DNA from: Burkholderia puraquae | GTDB taxonomy: Bacteria > Pseudomonadota > Gammaproteobacteria > Burkholderiales > Burkholderiaceae | Direction of reading: 5' to 3' | Assembly (NCBI RefSeq): GCF_002099195.1 | Contig: NZ_NBYX01000035.1 | Span: forward strand, 1-52,757 | Length of the DNA: 52,757 nucleotides | Shown: in pieces, positions 33,860-42,470 of the stretch | Layout of the letters: each line of letters begins with the position of its first letter | How positions within the stretch are numbered: position 1 is the first letter of the stretch | The notes under the pieces: model-generated | The model's database searches: none | The model's input: only the letters and a program-made list of their open reading frames with translations | Told to the model about the DNA's origin: nothing | Program-made: the position numbers and the translations under genes

Positions 33860-34474
33860 TCACGCCCCAATCGGCAAGCCCAGCCGCCAGCTCAGATTGC
33901 TGCGCGCACGCGCCTCGCAGCGCGTATAAAAGAAATCCGTCAGATATATGCGCGGGCGGACGAGCAGCGAGCGAAGCATCGTCCGTTCATGAAGGTCGTA
34001 ACCCCGGTCGTCGAGATCGGGGCGCTCGGCCCGGAGCAGGCGGCCGTCGTCGCGAAATCGCCTGCGGGAAGCGCCCAGCACGGCCAGGTCGATGTCGCAC
34101 ACGAAACGGGTATCCAGTTCGGCAACGGCTCCCGCGTGGGTCGTCGCGAGAATCATCGCGCAGATCCGGTCGCATGCACCGATCTGCCCCGCTGCCAGGT
34201 GCCGGAACCAGTCGGCGCTGCGCTGCTCGTTGTTCTTCGCGCCCGGCACGTAAATCACGTCGTGGAACCAGAGCGCGAGTTCGACCACATCCGGTTCGGG
34301 AATCCAGTCACGCGCGAGGTCGACATGACGCAGGCATCGCCGCACATGCACGAGCGTATGGTAATGCCGCGCCGGCTCCGAATAGCTTCGCGCCAGCGTG
34401 TCGTAGACATACTCGGCATGTTTGCCGCCGCTGCACGACCACAGCGCGACGAACCGCGCCTGCGTCTGGTTCAC
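33860..34474 (-). CDS. predicted metal-dependent HD-superfamily phosphohydrolase
   Basis: 204 residues. It begins MNQTQARFVALWSCSGGKHA and shows ARHYHTLVHVRRCLRH, where the first metal His lies in the Y-H-T-L-x-H segment, and LALWFHDVIYVPGAKNNEQR, with the intact His-Asp pair. ILATTHAG and FVCDIDLAVLGA complete the metal site. This is the COG4339-like family of small HD proteins, close to its usual 200-residue length. Substrate unknown. It lies 63 bp downstream of the broken patatin gene on the same strand. The 286 bp between it and the VOC gene contain only promoter-like sequence. Confidence 0.88.
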   Translation of the reverse strand: MNQTQARFVALWSCSGGKHAEYVYDTLARSYSEPARHYHTLVHVRRCLRHVDLARDWIPEPDVVELALWFHDVIYVPGAKNNEQRSADWFRHLAAGQIGACDRICAMILATTHAGAVAELDTRFVCDIDLAVLGASRRRFRDDGRLLRAERPDLDDRGYDLHERTMLRSLLVRPRIYLTDFFYTRCEARARSNLSWRLGLPIGA

Positions 34475-34537
34475 GTTCGCTCCTTGGCCCGTGGCGGCAC
34501 CACACGATCGCCCCGCGCCGACGTTACCGCGATGCGC

Positions 34538-35558
34538 TCAGAGAAATTCCCTGCGAATGTCGATGCTCGACCGCTGTCCGATGTTGCCGTAGCGATGCGC
34601 GAGCCATGCATCCGCCTCGCGTCGTCCGTGGTCATGCAGCTCGCTCAGAAATCCCCAGTCCGCGTTGTACTTGCTCGATACGCTCAACGCGCTCAGCGCA
34701 TCGTCGGCGCGAATGGAATGGATCAGCATTTCCTTCATCTCGCCGCGCTTGATCGTGTCTTGCTGGATCAGGTCGGTGACGAACGCGATGGCTCGCATCT
34801 CGCGCATCAGCGACGAGTTGAAACTGATCTCGCTGATACGGTTGAGGATCTCCGCTGCCGTGACGGGTACGCCGCGGCGCACGAGCGGATTGATGTGCAC
34901 GATCACGACGTCGCGCGTCGTGCAGTTGTAGATGAGCGGATAGATGGCCGGATTGCCCATGTAGCCGCCGTCCCAGTAGAACTCGCCGTCGATCGTGACC
35001 GCCTGGAACAGCGTCGGCACAGACATGCGCTCCCGTGAAGATGCGGATCTTCCCCGTCTCGACGTTGGTTGCGCTGAGATACAACCGGATCGGACAGTGC
35101 TTGCGCAGCGCGTCGAAGTCGACCTGGCTTTCGAGCACTTCGCGCAGCGGATTCAGGTTGTTCGAATTGAACTGATAAGGCGAGAAAACGCGCAGCATCA
35201 TATCGGCAAACGCATAGAGCGGCGAATGATCGAGCCCGAAGCTGTGCGTGCCCTTCAGCCACGGCGCCCAGCGCAACGGGTTGTAGCGCTCCGCCGATCG
35301 GGCGACCGCCTGCCAGAAATCGTGCAGTGCCTGACGCGCGCCGTCCTCGCCCCCCTTCAGCAGCCCGTACGCGAATACGGTGGCGTTCATTGCGCCGGCG
35401 CTGGTCGCACTGACACCCTCGATGTCGAGCCTGCCGTCTTCAAGCAGCCGGTCGAGCACGCCCCAGGTGAACGCGCCGTGCATCCCGCCCCCCTGCAGCG
35501 CCAGCGCGATCTGTTTGCGCGAACCGTCGTCGCGGCGTCTCGTGTGCGTGGTTGTCAT
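34538..35558 (-). pseudogene. patatin-like phospholipase, frameshifted by an apparent 29-bp deletion
   Basis: The 5' frame (from ATG 35558) has the patatin signatures ALALQGGGMHGAFTWGVLDR and GVSATSAGAMNA (nucleophile Ser) and is readable to TGKIRIFTGAHVCADAV at about 35010. The 3' frame, offset by one base, resumes at PTLFQAVTIDGEFYWDGGYM (with the Asp of the D-G-G dyad) and runs to 34538. Relatives have a V-L-A-S-A-C-L-P-type linker between A-D-A and P-T-L. The sequence CCGACGC serves as the end of the first part and the start of the second, as expected if two copies recombined and removed 29 bp. Nucleophile and Asp are thus on different frames, so it is probably inactive. Confidence 0.75.
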
Positions 35559-35634
35559 GCCCGTCTCCTCGAGCAGCGGCAGTTCGCGAGCGGCACGTGG
35601 TCACACGACGCGTCGCCGTACGCCGCAGGTCCAT

Positions 35635-36680
35635 TCATCCTGCGTGCGCGCCCAATGCATCCAGCAGCGCTTTTGCCTCTTGCAGGTCGCTTGTGTCGAA
35701 GCCTTCCGTGAAGCACGCGTACACGTCGAACAGCGCCTGCGTGGCTTCCGCGGTCTTGCCCTGCCGCTGCAATAGCCTCGCCAGGTCCGACGCTGCCCGC
35801 AGCTCCAGCGCCCTGGCGCCCTGCCGATGCGCCCGCGCGATCGCTCTGTGAAAGCAGTCGACGGCTTCGTCGTCGCATTCAGGCGCCGTGCCGTCCTTGC
35901 CGGCCCCGCCAGCCAGATAGATGCCCGCGAGCCGGTACAGCTCGGCCTCGTAGCAATGCTCGCCGGATTGCTCGACGATCGCCCTGGCCTCTTCCAGCAT
36001 GCCCAGGGCTGCCTTCTCGTCGCCCGCGCGCCAGTAACTGTCGGCGAGCAACGTGAGGGAATAAGGACGCTGGTCTTCGCCGCCGGCTGCCCGCTGTGCG
36101 TCGAGGCCCAGGCGCATCTGCGCAATGCCGTCCCGGAGGTTGCCTTGCACGCTCGTCGCCCAGCCTCGCAGCAGCGTCCCCCACGCGAGCCAGTAAGGCA
36201 ATCCGTGCTCGGTCGATACGGCAATGACCGCTTCCGCGCGCTCGGCAGCAAGCCTCGGCTCCCGCCGCAGCTGATGCAAGTGCGCCGTGTAGGTCAGGCT
36301 GAACGCCAGCGATGGCCCGTACGCAAGGTTCCGTGCGAGCGCAAGCGCTTCGACGCTGCGTTTGAGCGCCTGGTTGGGATACCCCTGAATCCACAAAGTC
36401 AGCACCAGGGAAACAGAGTGCCCGGATGCCGGGATCCACCCCGTGCGCGAAGACGTGTGCCTGATGCTGCTCCGGATCGTAGAGCGCAAGGGCTTGTTCC
36501 ATGTGTGTGCGAGCAGCACCGAAATCGCCCTGCAGAAACAGGCACGACCCCAGTGCGCTATGCGCCTCGATGAGGAAGCCTGGATCGTTCACGTCCCGGG
36601 CCGTGTCGAGCATCTGCATGCCCAGCTCCGTCGCGAGCGCATACTCGCCGCGCACCACGTGTCGAACGCCGCGCCCTGTC
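35635..36680 (-). pseudogene. C-terminal remnant of a TPR-containing ATPase regulator, with an internal frameshift
   Basis: From about 36,665 leftward one frame reads RGEYALATELGMQMLDTARD, FLIEAHSALGSCLFLQGDF and YDPEQHQAHVFAHGVDPGIR. A second frame continues with LVLTLWIQGYPNQALKRSVE through several TPR-like hairpins to LQEAKALLDALGAHAG at 35,635. Removing one C from the CCC at 36408-36410 (minus-strand TTTCCCTGG) joins the two frames cleanly as C-F-L-V-L-T-L-W. This TPR tail is found at the C-terminus of guanylate-cyclase- or winged-helix-linked ATPases. The remainder of such a gene is missing: homology stops right at the stop codon of the GntR gene. Confidence 0.7.
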
Positions 36681-36684
36681 GTCC

Positions 36685-37440
36685 CTACATCTTCCCCGCC
36701 AGATGAAACCGCGACGCCGGATGCCACAGCCTGACCGACGTCGCGACGTGCTCGCCGACCCACGTGCGGCGCCTCAACAACAGACACGGTTCGCCGATCT
36801 CCATCACGAGATGCCGGCGCACCTGCGCATTCGGCTTCTCCGCGTAGATCCGGAACTCCGCGTGCTGGATCGGTGCAAGCCGCACCATGTAATGATTCGG
36901 CGTCTCGATCGTGAAATCCTGCGCGAGGTAATCGGGAAACAATGCCGGGTTGACGTAGCGATCCTCGAACTGGATCGGCTCGTCCTCCTCGTAATGCACG
37001 ATGCGCGAATGAAACACGGGCCCCGCACGCAGCCCCAGCGCATCGATCGCTTCCGGCTCGACGCTGCGCTCGATCAGCAACACGCGCGCGCTGTGCCGAT
37101 GCCCGCGCTCTGCAATCTCGTCGGCGATGTTGCGGATTTCCAGCACCGTCGATTCGTAATGCCGGCGCTCGACGAACGTGCCGGCGCCCTGGATGCGCGT
37201 CAGCACGCGCTCGGCGGTCAGCTCGCGCAGCGCACGCGACACCGTCATCCGTGCGACGCCGAACTCCTTGACCAGCTCGGCCTCGGTCGGAATCGCGCCG
37301 CCTGGCTTCCAGTCGCCGTTCGCGATCCGCTCGACGACGTAGCGCTTGATCTGCTGGTACGCCGGCAGCGCGCGTGCCGGCACGTCGTCGCCCGATGTGC
37401 CCGCCCGACGCGCCGGTGTATATCGTTCCGTTTCGTTCAT
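36685..37440 (-). CDS. GntR-family regulator, HutC subfamily
   Basis: 251 residues from the ATG at 37440 (a start at 37488 adds 16 unrelated residues). The N-terminal winged helix reads LPAYQQIKRYVVERIANGDW, IPTEAELVKEFGVARMTVSR and ALRELTAERVLTRIQGAGTF. The C-terminal UTRA domain includes VFHSRIVHYEEDEPIQFEDR, YVNPALFPDYLAQDF and RRTWVGEHVATSVRLWHP, very like HutC, the urocanate-responsive repressor of histidine catabolism. It is the last gene of the leftward operon. The HutC-subfamily operator consensus GTNTANAC is matched by GTCTATAC at 42313-42320 in that operon's promoter region. The inducer need not be urocanate, since no other hut gene is present. Confidence 0.92.
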   Translation of the reverse strand: MNETERYTPARRAGTSGDDVPARALPAYQQIKRYVVERIANGDWKPGGAIPTEAELVKEFGVARMTVSRALRELTAERVLTRIQGAGTFVERRHYESTVLEIRNIADEIAERGHRHSARVLLIERSVEPEAIDALGLRAGPVFHSRIVHYEEDEPIQFEDRYVNPALFPDYLAQDFTIETPNHYMVRLAPIQHAEFRIYAEKPNAQVRRHLVMEIGEPCLLLRRRTWVGEHVATSVRLWHPASRFHLAGKM

Positions 37441-37494
37441 GCGCCCTCGACCGAATGAAGGTTGGATGCCCCGCTGCCCTCGCGCCACGCGCCG

Positions 37495-38988
37495 CTACAG
37501 CACCGACGGCGGCGCGCCCGCGACGATCCCGGCCGCGATCGCGATGTCGTCGGCAAGCGGCCGGTCGTCGTGATACGCGGGCACGCGTTCGCGCACCTGT
37601 CGCCACAGCGCATCGGTCGACGCGGCACGCGCCGCTCCGCTCGCCTGCAAATCGTAGGCCTGCGCGGCGGCCAGCAGCTCGATCGCGAGCACGCGCGTCG
37701 TATTCTCGATGATGTCGAGCGCCTTCAGCGCGGCAGGCGTCGCGTGGCACAGATGATCTTCCTGCAGCCCCGACGTGATGCCGCCGTCGAGGCTCGCCGG
37801 CGCCGCGAGTCGCTGATTCTGCGCGACGAGCGCGACCGCCGTGTACTGCGCGATCATGAAGCCCGAACAGGTGCCGCCGGGCGCCGCGAGAAACGCCGGC
37901 AACCCGCTCACGAGCGGATTGACGAGTCGGTCCAGACGCCGCTCCGCGATGGCCGCCACCTGCGCCATCGCGGCCGCGAGGCTGTCCATCGACAGCGCGA
38001 TGCCCGCGCCGACCGCATGGGCCTGCGAATGCACGACCGGTGCGTCGCGCGTACCGGCGACGATCGGATTGTCGGTGACGGACGCGAGTTCGCGGTCGAC
38101 GACTTCCGCCGTCACCGCGAACACGTCGCGCGCCGCGCCGTGCACGTGCGGGATCGTGCGCAGGCTGAGCGGATCCTGCGTATGCCGCCCGCTCGCCGCC
38201 GCGAGCATCGGGCTGTCGGCGAGCATCGCCCGCAGGCGTGCGCCGACGTGCCCGATGCCGGGCGAGATCCGCAGCGCGAGCGACGCCGGGTCGAACGCGG
38301 CGAGCTGACCGCCGAGATTTTCGAAGCTCGCCGCCGCGATCCAGTCGGCCCAGTCGAGCAGGCGCTCCGCGCGAGCCAGCGCGAGCGCGGCCAGCCCCGT
38401 CACGCACGGCGTGCCGTTGACGAGGCTCAGGCCTTCTTTCGCCCCGAGCGCGAGCGGTTCGCGGCCGATGCGGCGCAGTGCGTCGTCGCCGCGCATGCGC
38501 TCGCCGCGATGGCGCGCATGACCCTGCCCGATGCACACGAGCGCGACGTGCGCCATGTGGGTCAGGTAGCCGACCGAACCGTGCGCCGGCACCTCCGGCA
38601 GGCAATCGTGGTCGAGCAGCGCGACGAGCTGTTCGACGACATCGGCGTGCACGCCCGAATGCCCGTGCGCAAAATTGTTGATCGCGGCCGCGATGATCGC
38701 GCGCGTTTCGGCTGCGCCGAGCGGCATGCCGACGCCGACCGCGTGGCTCATCAGGATGTTGCGCGACAGCGTGCTCTGCTGGGCCGGCGACACGATCACG
38801 TCGCACAGCGCGCCGACGCCGGTATTGACGCCGTACGCGCGAATCCCGCGCGCGACGATCTCGTCGACGAGCCCGCGCGCCGCGGCGATCCGCCCGCGCG
38901 CATCGTCGGTCAACCCCAGCGGTTCGCCGGCCGCGACGGCCGCAATCTGCCGCCAGTCGAGCGGCCGTGCAGAACGGAATACGGTCAT
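37495..38988 (-). CDS. histidine-ammonia-lyase homologue without the MIO-forming Ala-Ser-Gly triad
   Basis: 497 residues, colinear with HAL over its full length: YGVNTGVG (Tyr52), LSRNILMSHAVGVG (His82), GHSGV, KEGLSLVNGT (Asn191), QDPLSLRTIPHVHGA, SVTDNPIV, AERRLDRLVNP, GGTCSGFMIAQYTAVAL and QEDH (Glu). P. putida HAL has GSVG-ASG-DLAPLAH, where Ala-Ser-Gly cyclises to the MIO electrophile. Here GSVG (137-140) is followed at once by YLTHMAH. Flanking sequence aligns without other gaps, so precisely three residues are missing. The QDPYSLR Tyr (Tyr280) is Leu. Codon usage and frame are normal, so it is not a decayed gene. Classical MIO ammonia elimination seems impossible. It starts 7 bp after the ATPase gene, in a transport operon. 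Confidence 0.88.
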   Translation of the reverse strand: MTVFRSARPLDWRQIAAVAAGEPLGLTDDARGRIAAARGLVDEIVARGIRAYGVNTGVGALCDVIVSPAQQSTLSRNILMSHAVGVGMPLGAAETRAIIAAAINNFAHGHSGVHADVVEQLVALLDHDCLPEVPAHGSVGYLTHMAHVALVCIGQGHARHRGERMRGDDALRRIGREPLALGAKEGLSLVNGTPCVTGLAALALARAERLLDWADWIAAASFENLGGQLAAFDPASLALRISPGIGHVGARLRAMLADSPMLAAASGRHTQDPLSLRTIPHVHGAARDVFAVTAEVVDRELASVTDNPIVAGTRDAPVVHSQAHAVGAGIALSMDSLAAAMAQVAAIAERRLDRLVNPLVSGLPAFLAAPGGTCSGFMIAQYTAVALVAQNQRLAAPASLDGGITSGLQEDHLCHATPAALKALDIIENTTRVLAIELLAAAQAYDLQASGAARAASTDALWRQVRERVPAYHDDRPLADDIAIAAGIVAGAPPSVL

Positions 38989-38995
38989 GACGTCC

Positions 38996-39787
38996 TCAGT
39001 TCGCGGCGCGGTCGTGATGGCTCGACACGAACTGGCGAAAGCGCTCGGAACACTGGCCGCCGAACAGAGCGTCGGGCGTCCCGTCCGAATCGACCTCGCC
39101 CTGATGCAGGAACATCACGCGATTCGACACGTGCCGCGCGAAGCCCATTTCGTGCGTGACGACCAGCATGGTGCGCCCTTCCTCCGCGAGCGAGCGCATC
39201 ACGCGCAGCACTTCGCCGACCAGCTCCGGATCGAGCGCCGACGTCGGTTCGTCGAACAGCATCACCTTCGGATGCATCGCGAGCGCCCGCGCGATCGCGA
39301 CGCGCTGCTGCTGGCCGCCCGACAGGTGCGCCGGATAGTAGCCGCGCTTGTCCGCGAGGCCGACACGCGCGAGCAGCGCCTCGGCTTCCTCGACCGCTTC
39401 CGCGCGGCTGCGCTTGAGCACGCGCAGCGGCCCTTCGACGAGATTGTCGAGCACGGTCATGTGCGACCACAGGTTGAAGTTCTGGAACACCATGCCGAGC
39501 TGCGAGCGGATGCGATCGACCTGCCGCCGGTCGCCCGGCTGCAGCCTGCCGTCGCGTGCGCGCTTCATCTTCAGCTCCTCGCCGGCAAGCGCGACGGAAC
39601 CGTCGTCGGGCGTCTCGAGCAGGTTCAGGCAGCGCAGGAAGGTGCTCTTGCCCGAGCCGCTCGCGCCGAGGATCGAGATGACGTCGCCTTCGTGCGCGTC
39701 GAGCGAGATGCCCTTCAGCACGTGGTGATCGCCGAACGACTTGTGGATGTTCTTGACCGACAGCGCAACGGGAGCAGCGGTGTTCAT
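38996..39787 (-). CDS. polar amino-acid ABC transporter ATPase (HisP/OccP-like)
   Basis: 263 residues from the ATG at 39787. Walker A GASGSGKST, Q-loop VFQNFNLWSHMTV, signature LSGGQQQRVAIARALAMHP, Walker B VMLFDEPTSALDPE and H-loop VVTHEMGFAR are intact, and FNLWSHMTVLDN is characteristic of the histidine/octopine/arginine importer ATPases. It couples ATP hydrolysis to uptake through the two permeases encoded immediately upstream (39816 and 40575) with the binding protein at 41390. It ends 7 bp before the ammonia-lyase homologue, suggesting that this enzyme acts on the imported compound. Confidence 0.95.
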   Translation of the reverse strand: MNTAAPVALSVKNIHKSFGDHHVLKGISLDAHEGDVISILGASGSGKSTFLRCLNLLETPDDGSVALAGEELKMKRARDGRLQPGDRRQVDRIRSQLGMVFQNFNLWSHMTVLDNLVEGPLRVLKRSRAEAVEEAEALLARVGLADKRGYYPAHLSGGQQQRVAIARALAMHPKVMLFDEPTSALDPELVGEVLRVMRSLAEEGRTMLVVTHEMGFARHVSNRVMFLHQGEVDSDGTPDALFGGQCSERFRQFVSSHHDRAAN

Positions 39788-39815
39788 CGGATTCTCCGGA
39801 AAAGGACGGGGGCGC

Positions 39816-40562
39816 TCAGGGCGCAACGCGCCGGGGATTGCGGGTCGCCGCGGCGGGTGCACCGGATGGCTTCGGCGCACGCAGGTGGCCCGACAGCCGC
39901 CATTCGAGCGCGCCGAGCAGGCGCACGACGATGAAGTTCAGGCCCAGGTAGATGAGGGCCGCGCACACGAACACCTCGGTCGTGCGGTAGGTCTGCTGGA
40001 TGATCTGCTGCGCGACGCCCGTCACTTCCCACACGGTCACGAGGCTGGCGAGCGCGGTCGACTTCACGAGCAGCACGGCTTCGGTCGAATACGCGGGCAG
40101 GCACTGGCGCAATGCGATCGGGCCGATCACGCGGCGCAGCAGCGCGAAGCCCGACAGGCCGATCGAATAACCGGCCTCGATCTGCCCGACCGGTACGGCC
40201 ATCAGCCCGCCACGCAAGATCTCGGCCGTGTAGCCTGCCGTGCACAGCGCGAGCGACAGCACCGCGCACACATACGGCTCGCGCAGCAGCGGCCATACGA
40301 AGCTTTCGCGGATCACGCCGAACTGGCCGAGCCCGTAATACACGAGGAACATCTGGATCAGCAGCGGCGAGCCGCGAAACACCAGGATGTAAGCCCGCGC
40401 GAAGCGGTTCGGCAGCCAGTGCGGCGACACGCGCATCGTGACGATCACGAGCGACAGCAGGCCGCCGAGCACGAGCGACGCGAAGAACAGGCCCAGCGTG
40501 GTCGGTACGGCCGCGAGCAGCTGGCGCAGCGTGTCGAGGAGGAAGTCGAAATCGAATGACAT
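39816..40562 (-). CDS. polar amino-acid ABC transporter permease (HisM/OccM-like)
   Basis: 248 residues with about five membrane helices. The N-terminal FDFLLDTLRQLLAAVPTTLG and the segment FRGSPLLIQMFLVYYGLGQF (the family's R-G-T-P-x-x-x-Q loop) are typical, as is the EAA-like coupling loop QIEAGYSIGLSGFALLRRVI that contacts the ATPase. It forms the inner-membrane channel together with the permease encoded 12 bp upstream. Gap of 28 bp to the ATPase gene. The C-terminal 25 residues are a charged cytoplasmic tail. Confidence 0.94.
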   Translation of the reverse strand: MSFDFDFLLDTLRQLLAAVPTTLGLFFASLVLGGLLSLVIVTMRVSPHWLPNRFARAYILVFRGSPLLIQMFLVYYGLGQFGVIRESFVWPLLREPYVCAVLSLALCTAGYTAEILRGGLMAVPVGQIEAGYSIGLSGFALLRRVIGPIALRQCLPAYSTEAVLLVKSTALASLVTVWEVTGVAQQIIQQTYRTTEVFVCAALIYLGLNFIVVRLLGALEWRLSGHLRAPKPSGAPAAATRNPRRVAP

Positions 40563-40574
40563 GCGTGCTCTCCG

Positions 40575-41297
40575 TCAGTTGCGCGCGAAATTGCGGCGGA
40601 ACGAGCGGCCGACAATCGCTTCGGCCCGGTTGAACACGCGGTTCGACAGGCCCGTCATGACCAGGTAGAGCGCGCCGCCCGCGACGAAGAACACGAAGTA
40701 CTGGTGCGTCGAGTTCGCGGCGATCTGGCTCGTGCGCAGCAACTCGGCGAGCCCCGTGACCGAGATCAGCGCCGAATCCTTCAGGCTCAGTTGCCATACG
40801 TTGCCGATGCCGGGCAGCGCGAAACGCAGCACCTGCGGGATCAGGATGCGGCGCAGGACCATGCTGCGCGGCATGCCGATCGAGCGTGCCGCTTCGAGCT
40901 CGCCCTTCGATACCGCGAGCACCGCCGCGCGATACACCTCGGCCTGGTAGGCGCCCGAGATCATCCCGACGGCGAGTGCGCCGATCACGAACGGCGGCAC
41001 GCCGATGAAGCCTTCCGCGCCGAACCACTGGCCGACGGCCGTGACGAGCGTCGAGCCGCCGAAGTAGAACAGGTAGATGACGAGCAGTTCGGGCACGCCG
41101 CGAAACACCGTCGTGTACAGGTCGCCGAGCAGGCGGGCGCTGCGGTGGCGCGACAGCTTCGCCGCCGCGATTGCCGCGCCGATCACGGCGCCGACCGCGA
41201 GCGCGGCGAGCGTCAGCGCGACCGTCATCAGTGCGGCGACCAACAGCACGCCGCCCCAGCCCTCGGTTCCGAAGCCGAGCATTTCAAGAATCGCCAT
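40575..41297 (-). CDS. polar amino-acid ABC transporter permease (HisQ/OccQ-like)
   Basis: 240 residues, about five membrane helices. The loop VFRGVPELLVIYLFYFGGST matches the HisQ group, and KGELEAARSIGMPRSMVLRR is the coupling helix for the ATPase. LKDSALISVTGLAELLRTSQ, towards the C-terminus, is the conserved helix of polar amino-acid permeases. It follows the binding-protein gene by 92 bp and precedes the second permease by 12 bp. Together with its partner it builds the inner-membrane pore. Confidence 0.94.
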   Translation of the reverse strand: MAILEMLGFGTEGWGGVLLVAALMTVALTLAALAVGAVIGAAIAAAKLSRHRSARLLGDLYTTVFRGVPELLVIYLFYFGGSTLVTAVGQWFGAEGFIGVPPFVIGALAVGMISGAYQAEVYRAAVLAVSKGELEAARSIGMPRSMVLRRILIPQVLRFALPGIGNVWQLSLKDSALISVTGLAELLRTSQIAANSTHQYFVFFVAGGALYLVMTGLSNRVFNRAEAIVGRSFRRNFARN

Positions 41298-41389
41298 GCG
41301 TGCCTCCCGGCAAGCGTTGAATGAATCCGCAGGATGCGTGCCGCCGCGCGTTGCGCGAGCCGCTTACGCGGCGGCAGCCGGCTATGCGC

Positions 41390-42250
41390 TTACGGCGTGA
41401 CGTCGGTCTTGAACCACTTGTCGGCGAGCTTCTTCACGGTGCCGTCCGCGAGCGCGGCACCGATCGCCGTGTCGAACTTCGTCTTCAGGTCGGCATCCTG
41501 CTTGCGGAACGCGAGCCCTTCGCCCGGGCCCCAGATCGGGCCGCCGAGCTTCGGGCCGGCGAGCACGATCGACGCGTTGTCCTTCTTCGCGTTGTTCGCC
41601 GCGTAGTACGTGACGTCGTCGAACGACGCATCGATGCGGCCCGCGACGAGGTCGAGATCGCGCTCCGGCGAGGTCTTGTACACGCGGATCGACGCGATGT
41701 CCTTGAAGCTGTCGTTGATGAACTTCGTATAGACGGTGCCCGACTGGATCCCGATCGTCTTGCCCTTCAGCTGCTTGCGCAGGGTGTCGACGGTGGGCTT
41801 GTCGGCATTCGCGTCGCCGGTCAGCTTGACGATCGGCGCGCCGGGTGCCGCCTTCGGCAGGATCTTGGTATCGGTGACGGCGAAGGTCGCCGGCGTGGCC
41901 GCGTACGGGCGCGAGAACAGCAGGATCTTCTCGCGCTCCGGCGTGATCGAGATCGCATCCATCAGGATATCGAACTTGCCGGCCTGGAGACCCGGGATCA
42001 TGCCGTCCCAGTCCTGCGCGACCATGTTGCATTGCACCTTGATGCGTTCGCACACGTTGGCGAGCAGCTCCGGCTCGAAGCCGCCGAGCTTGCCGCCCGG
42101 CAGCGTGAGGTTCCACGGCGCGTAGCCGCCTTCGAGCGCGACCGTCACCGTCTTCCATTCCTTTGCCTGCACCGGTGCGGCGAGCGTTGCCGCCGCAGCC
42201 GCGATGACGCCGATCGTCCTGATTGCCCAGTTGATGCGCTTGCCGTTCAC
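41390..42250 (-). CDS. periplasmic binding protein of a polar amino-acid (opine/arginine-type) ABC importer
   Basis: 286 residues from a GTG at 42250, with AAGGAG seven bases upstream; longer frames lack a site. Signal peptide: KRINWAIRTIGVIAAAAATL, cleavage near VQA-KEW. The mature protein shows LEGGYAPWNLTLPGGKLGGF, VAQDWDGMIPGLQAGKFDIL and MDAISITPEREKILLFSRPY, closely following octopine-, nopaline- and lysine/arginine/ornithine-binding proteins. The ligand is therefore probably a cationic or guanidino amino acid, which agrees with the divergently encoded guanidino-oxopentanoate decarboxylase homologue. First gene of the leftward operon, with a HutC-type operator about 60 bp upstream of its start. 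Confidence 0.93.
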   Translation of the reverse strand: MNGKRINWAIRTIGVIAAAAATLAAPVQAKEWKTVTVALEGGYAPWNLTLPGGKLGGFEPELLANVCERIKVQCNMVAQDWDGMIPGLQAGKFDILMDAISITPEREKILLFSRPYAATPATFAVTDTKILPKAAPGAPIVKLTGDANADKPTVDTLRKQLKGKTIGIQSGTVYTKFINDSFKDIASIRVYKTSPERDLDLVAGRIDASFDDVTYYAANNAKKDNASIVLAGPKLGGPIWGPGEGLAFRKQDADLKTKFDTAIGAALADGTVKKLADKWFKTDVTP

Positions 42251-42309
42251 GAGATTTCTCCTTGCGTTGAAGTTCGCCATCCCTTCGGTGCAGCAAGCCG
42301 CCTCAGGAA

Positions 42310-42323
42310 TTTGTCTATACAAG
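42310..42323. promoter_or_regulatory. HutC-type operator, TTTGTCTATACAAG
   Basis: The core GTCTATAC (42313-42320) matches the HutC-subfamily consensus GTNTANAC exactly, and the flanks extend the near-palindrome TTGT-CTA-TACAA. On the minus strand it includes TATAGA, a plausible -10 for the binding-protein gene starting 60 bp away. Bound GntR protein (encoded at 36685) would thus block this promoter. Confidence 0.6.
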
Positions 42324-42470
42324 CATGCAAGAAGAAAAACAGTGAGACAAGCAGCGATCAAAAAAAACCGCGGAAACGCGGGAAATCCCCTAATTTCAGG
42401 CTTCCGGCGTGCGTCGTCGAGGGGAATTCCGGCACGGATTTGGTGCAATCCGGCCGGTTCAATCGCAAGG

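Noticed and set aside
36700..38806. Long minus-strand frame across the HutC-type and lyase genes
   Set aside because: Out of frame with both real genes; only its last part (below about 36,680) has homology, and that is recorded as the TPR remnant.
36685..38988. Canonical histidine-utilisation (hut) cluster
   Set aside because: HutC- and HutH-like genes are adjacent, but no urocanase, imidazolonepropionase or formiminoglutamate gene is present and the HutH homologue lacks its cofactor triad.
41298..41389. Terminator in the gap between binding-protein and first permease genes
   Set aside because: Only a 5-bp GC stem (GCCGC/GCGGC) without a U-tract. Could be a processing or attenuation element, but too weak to call.
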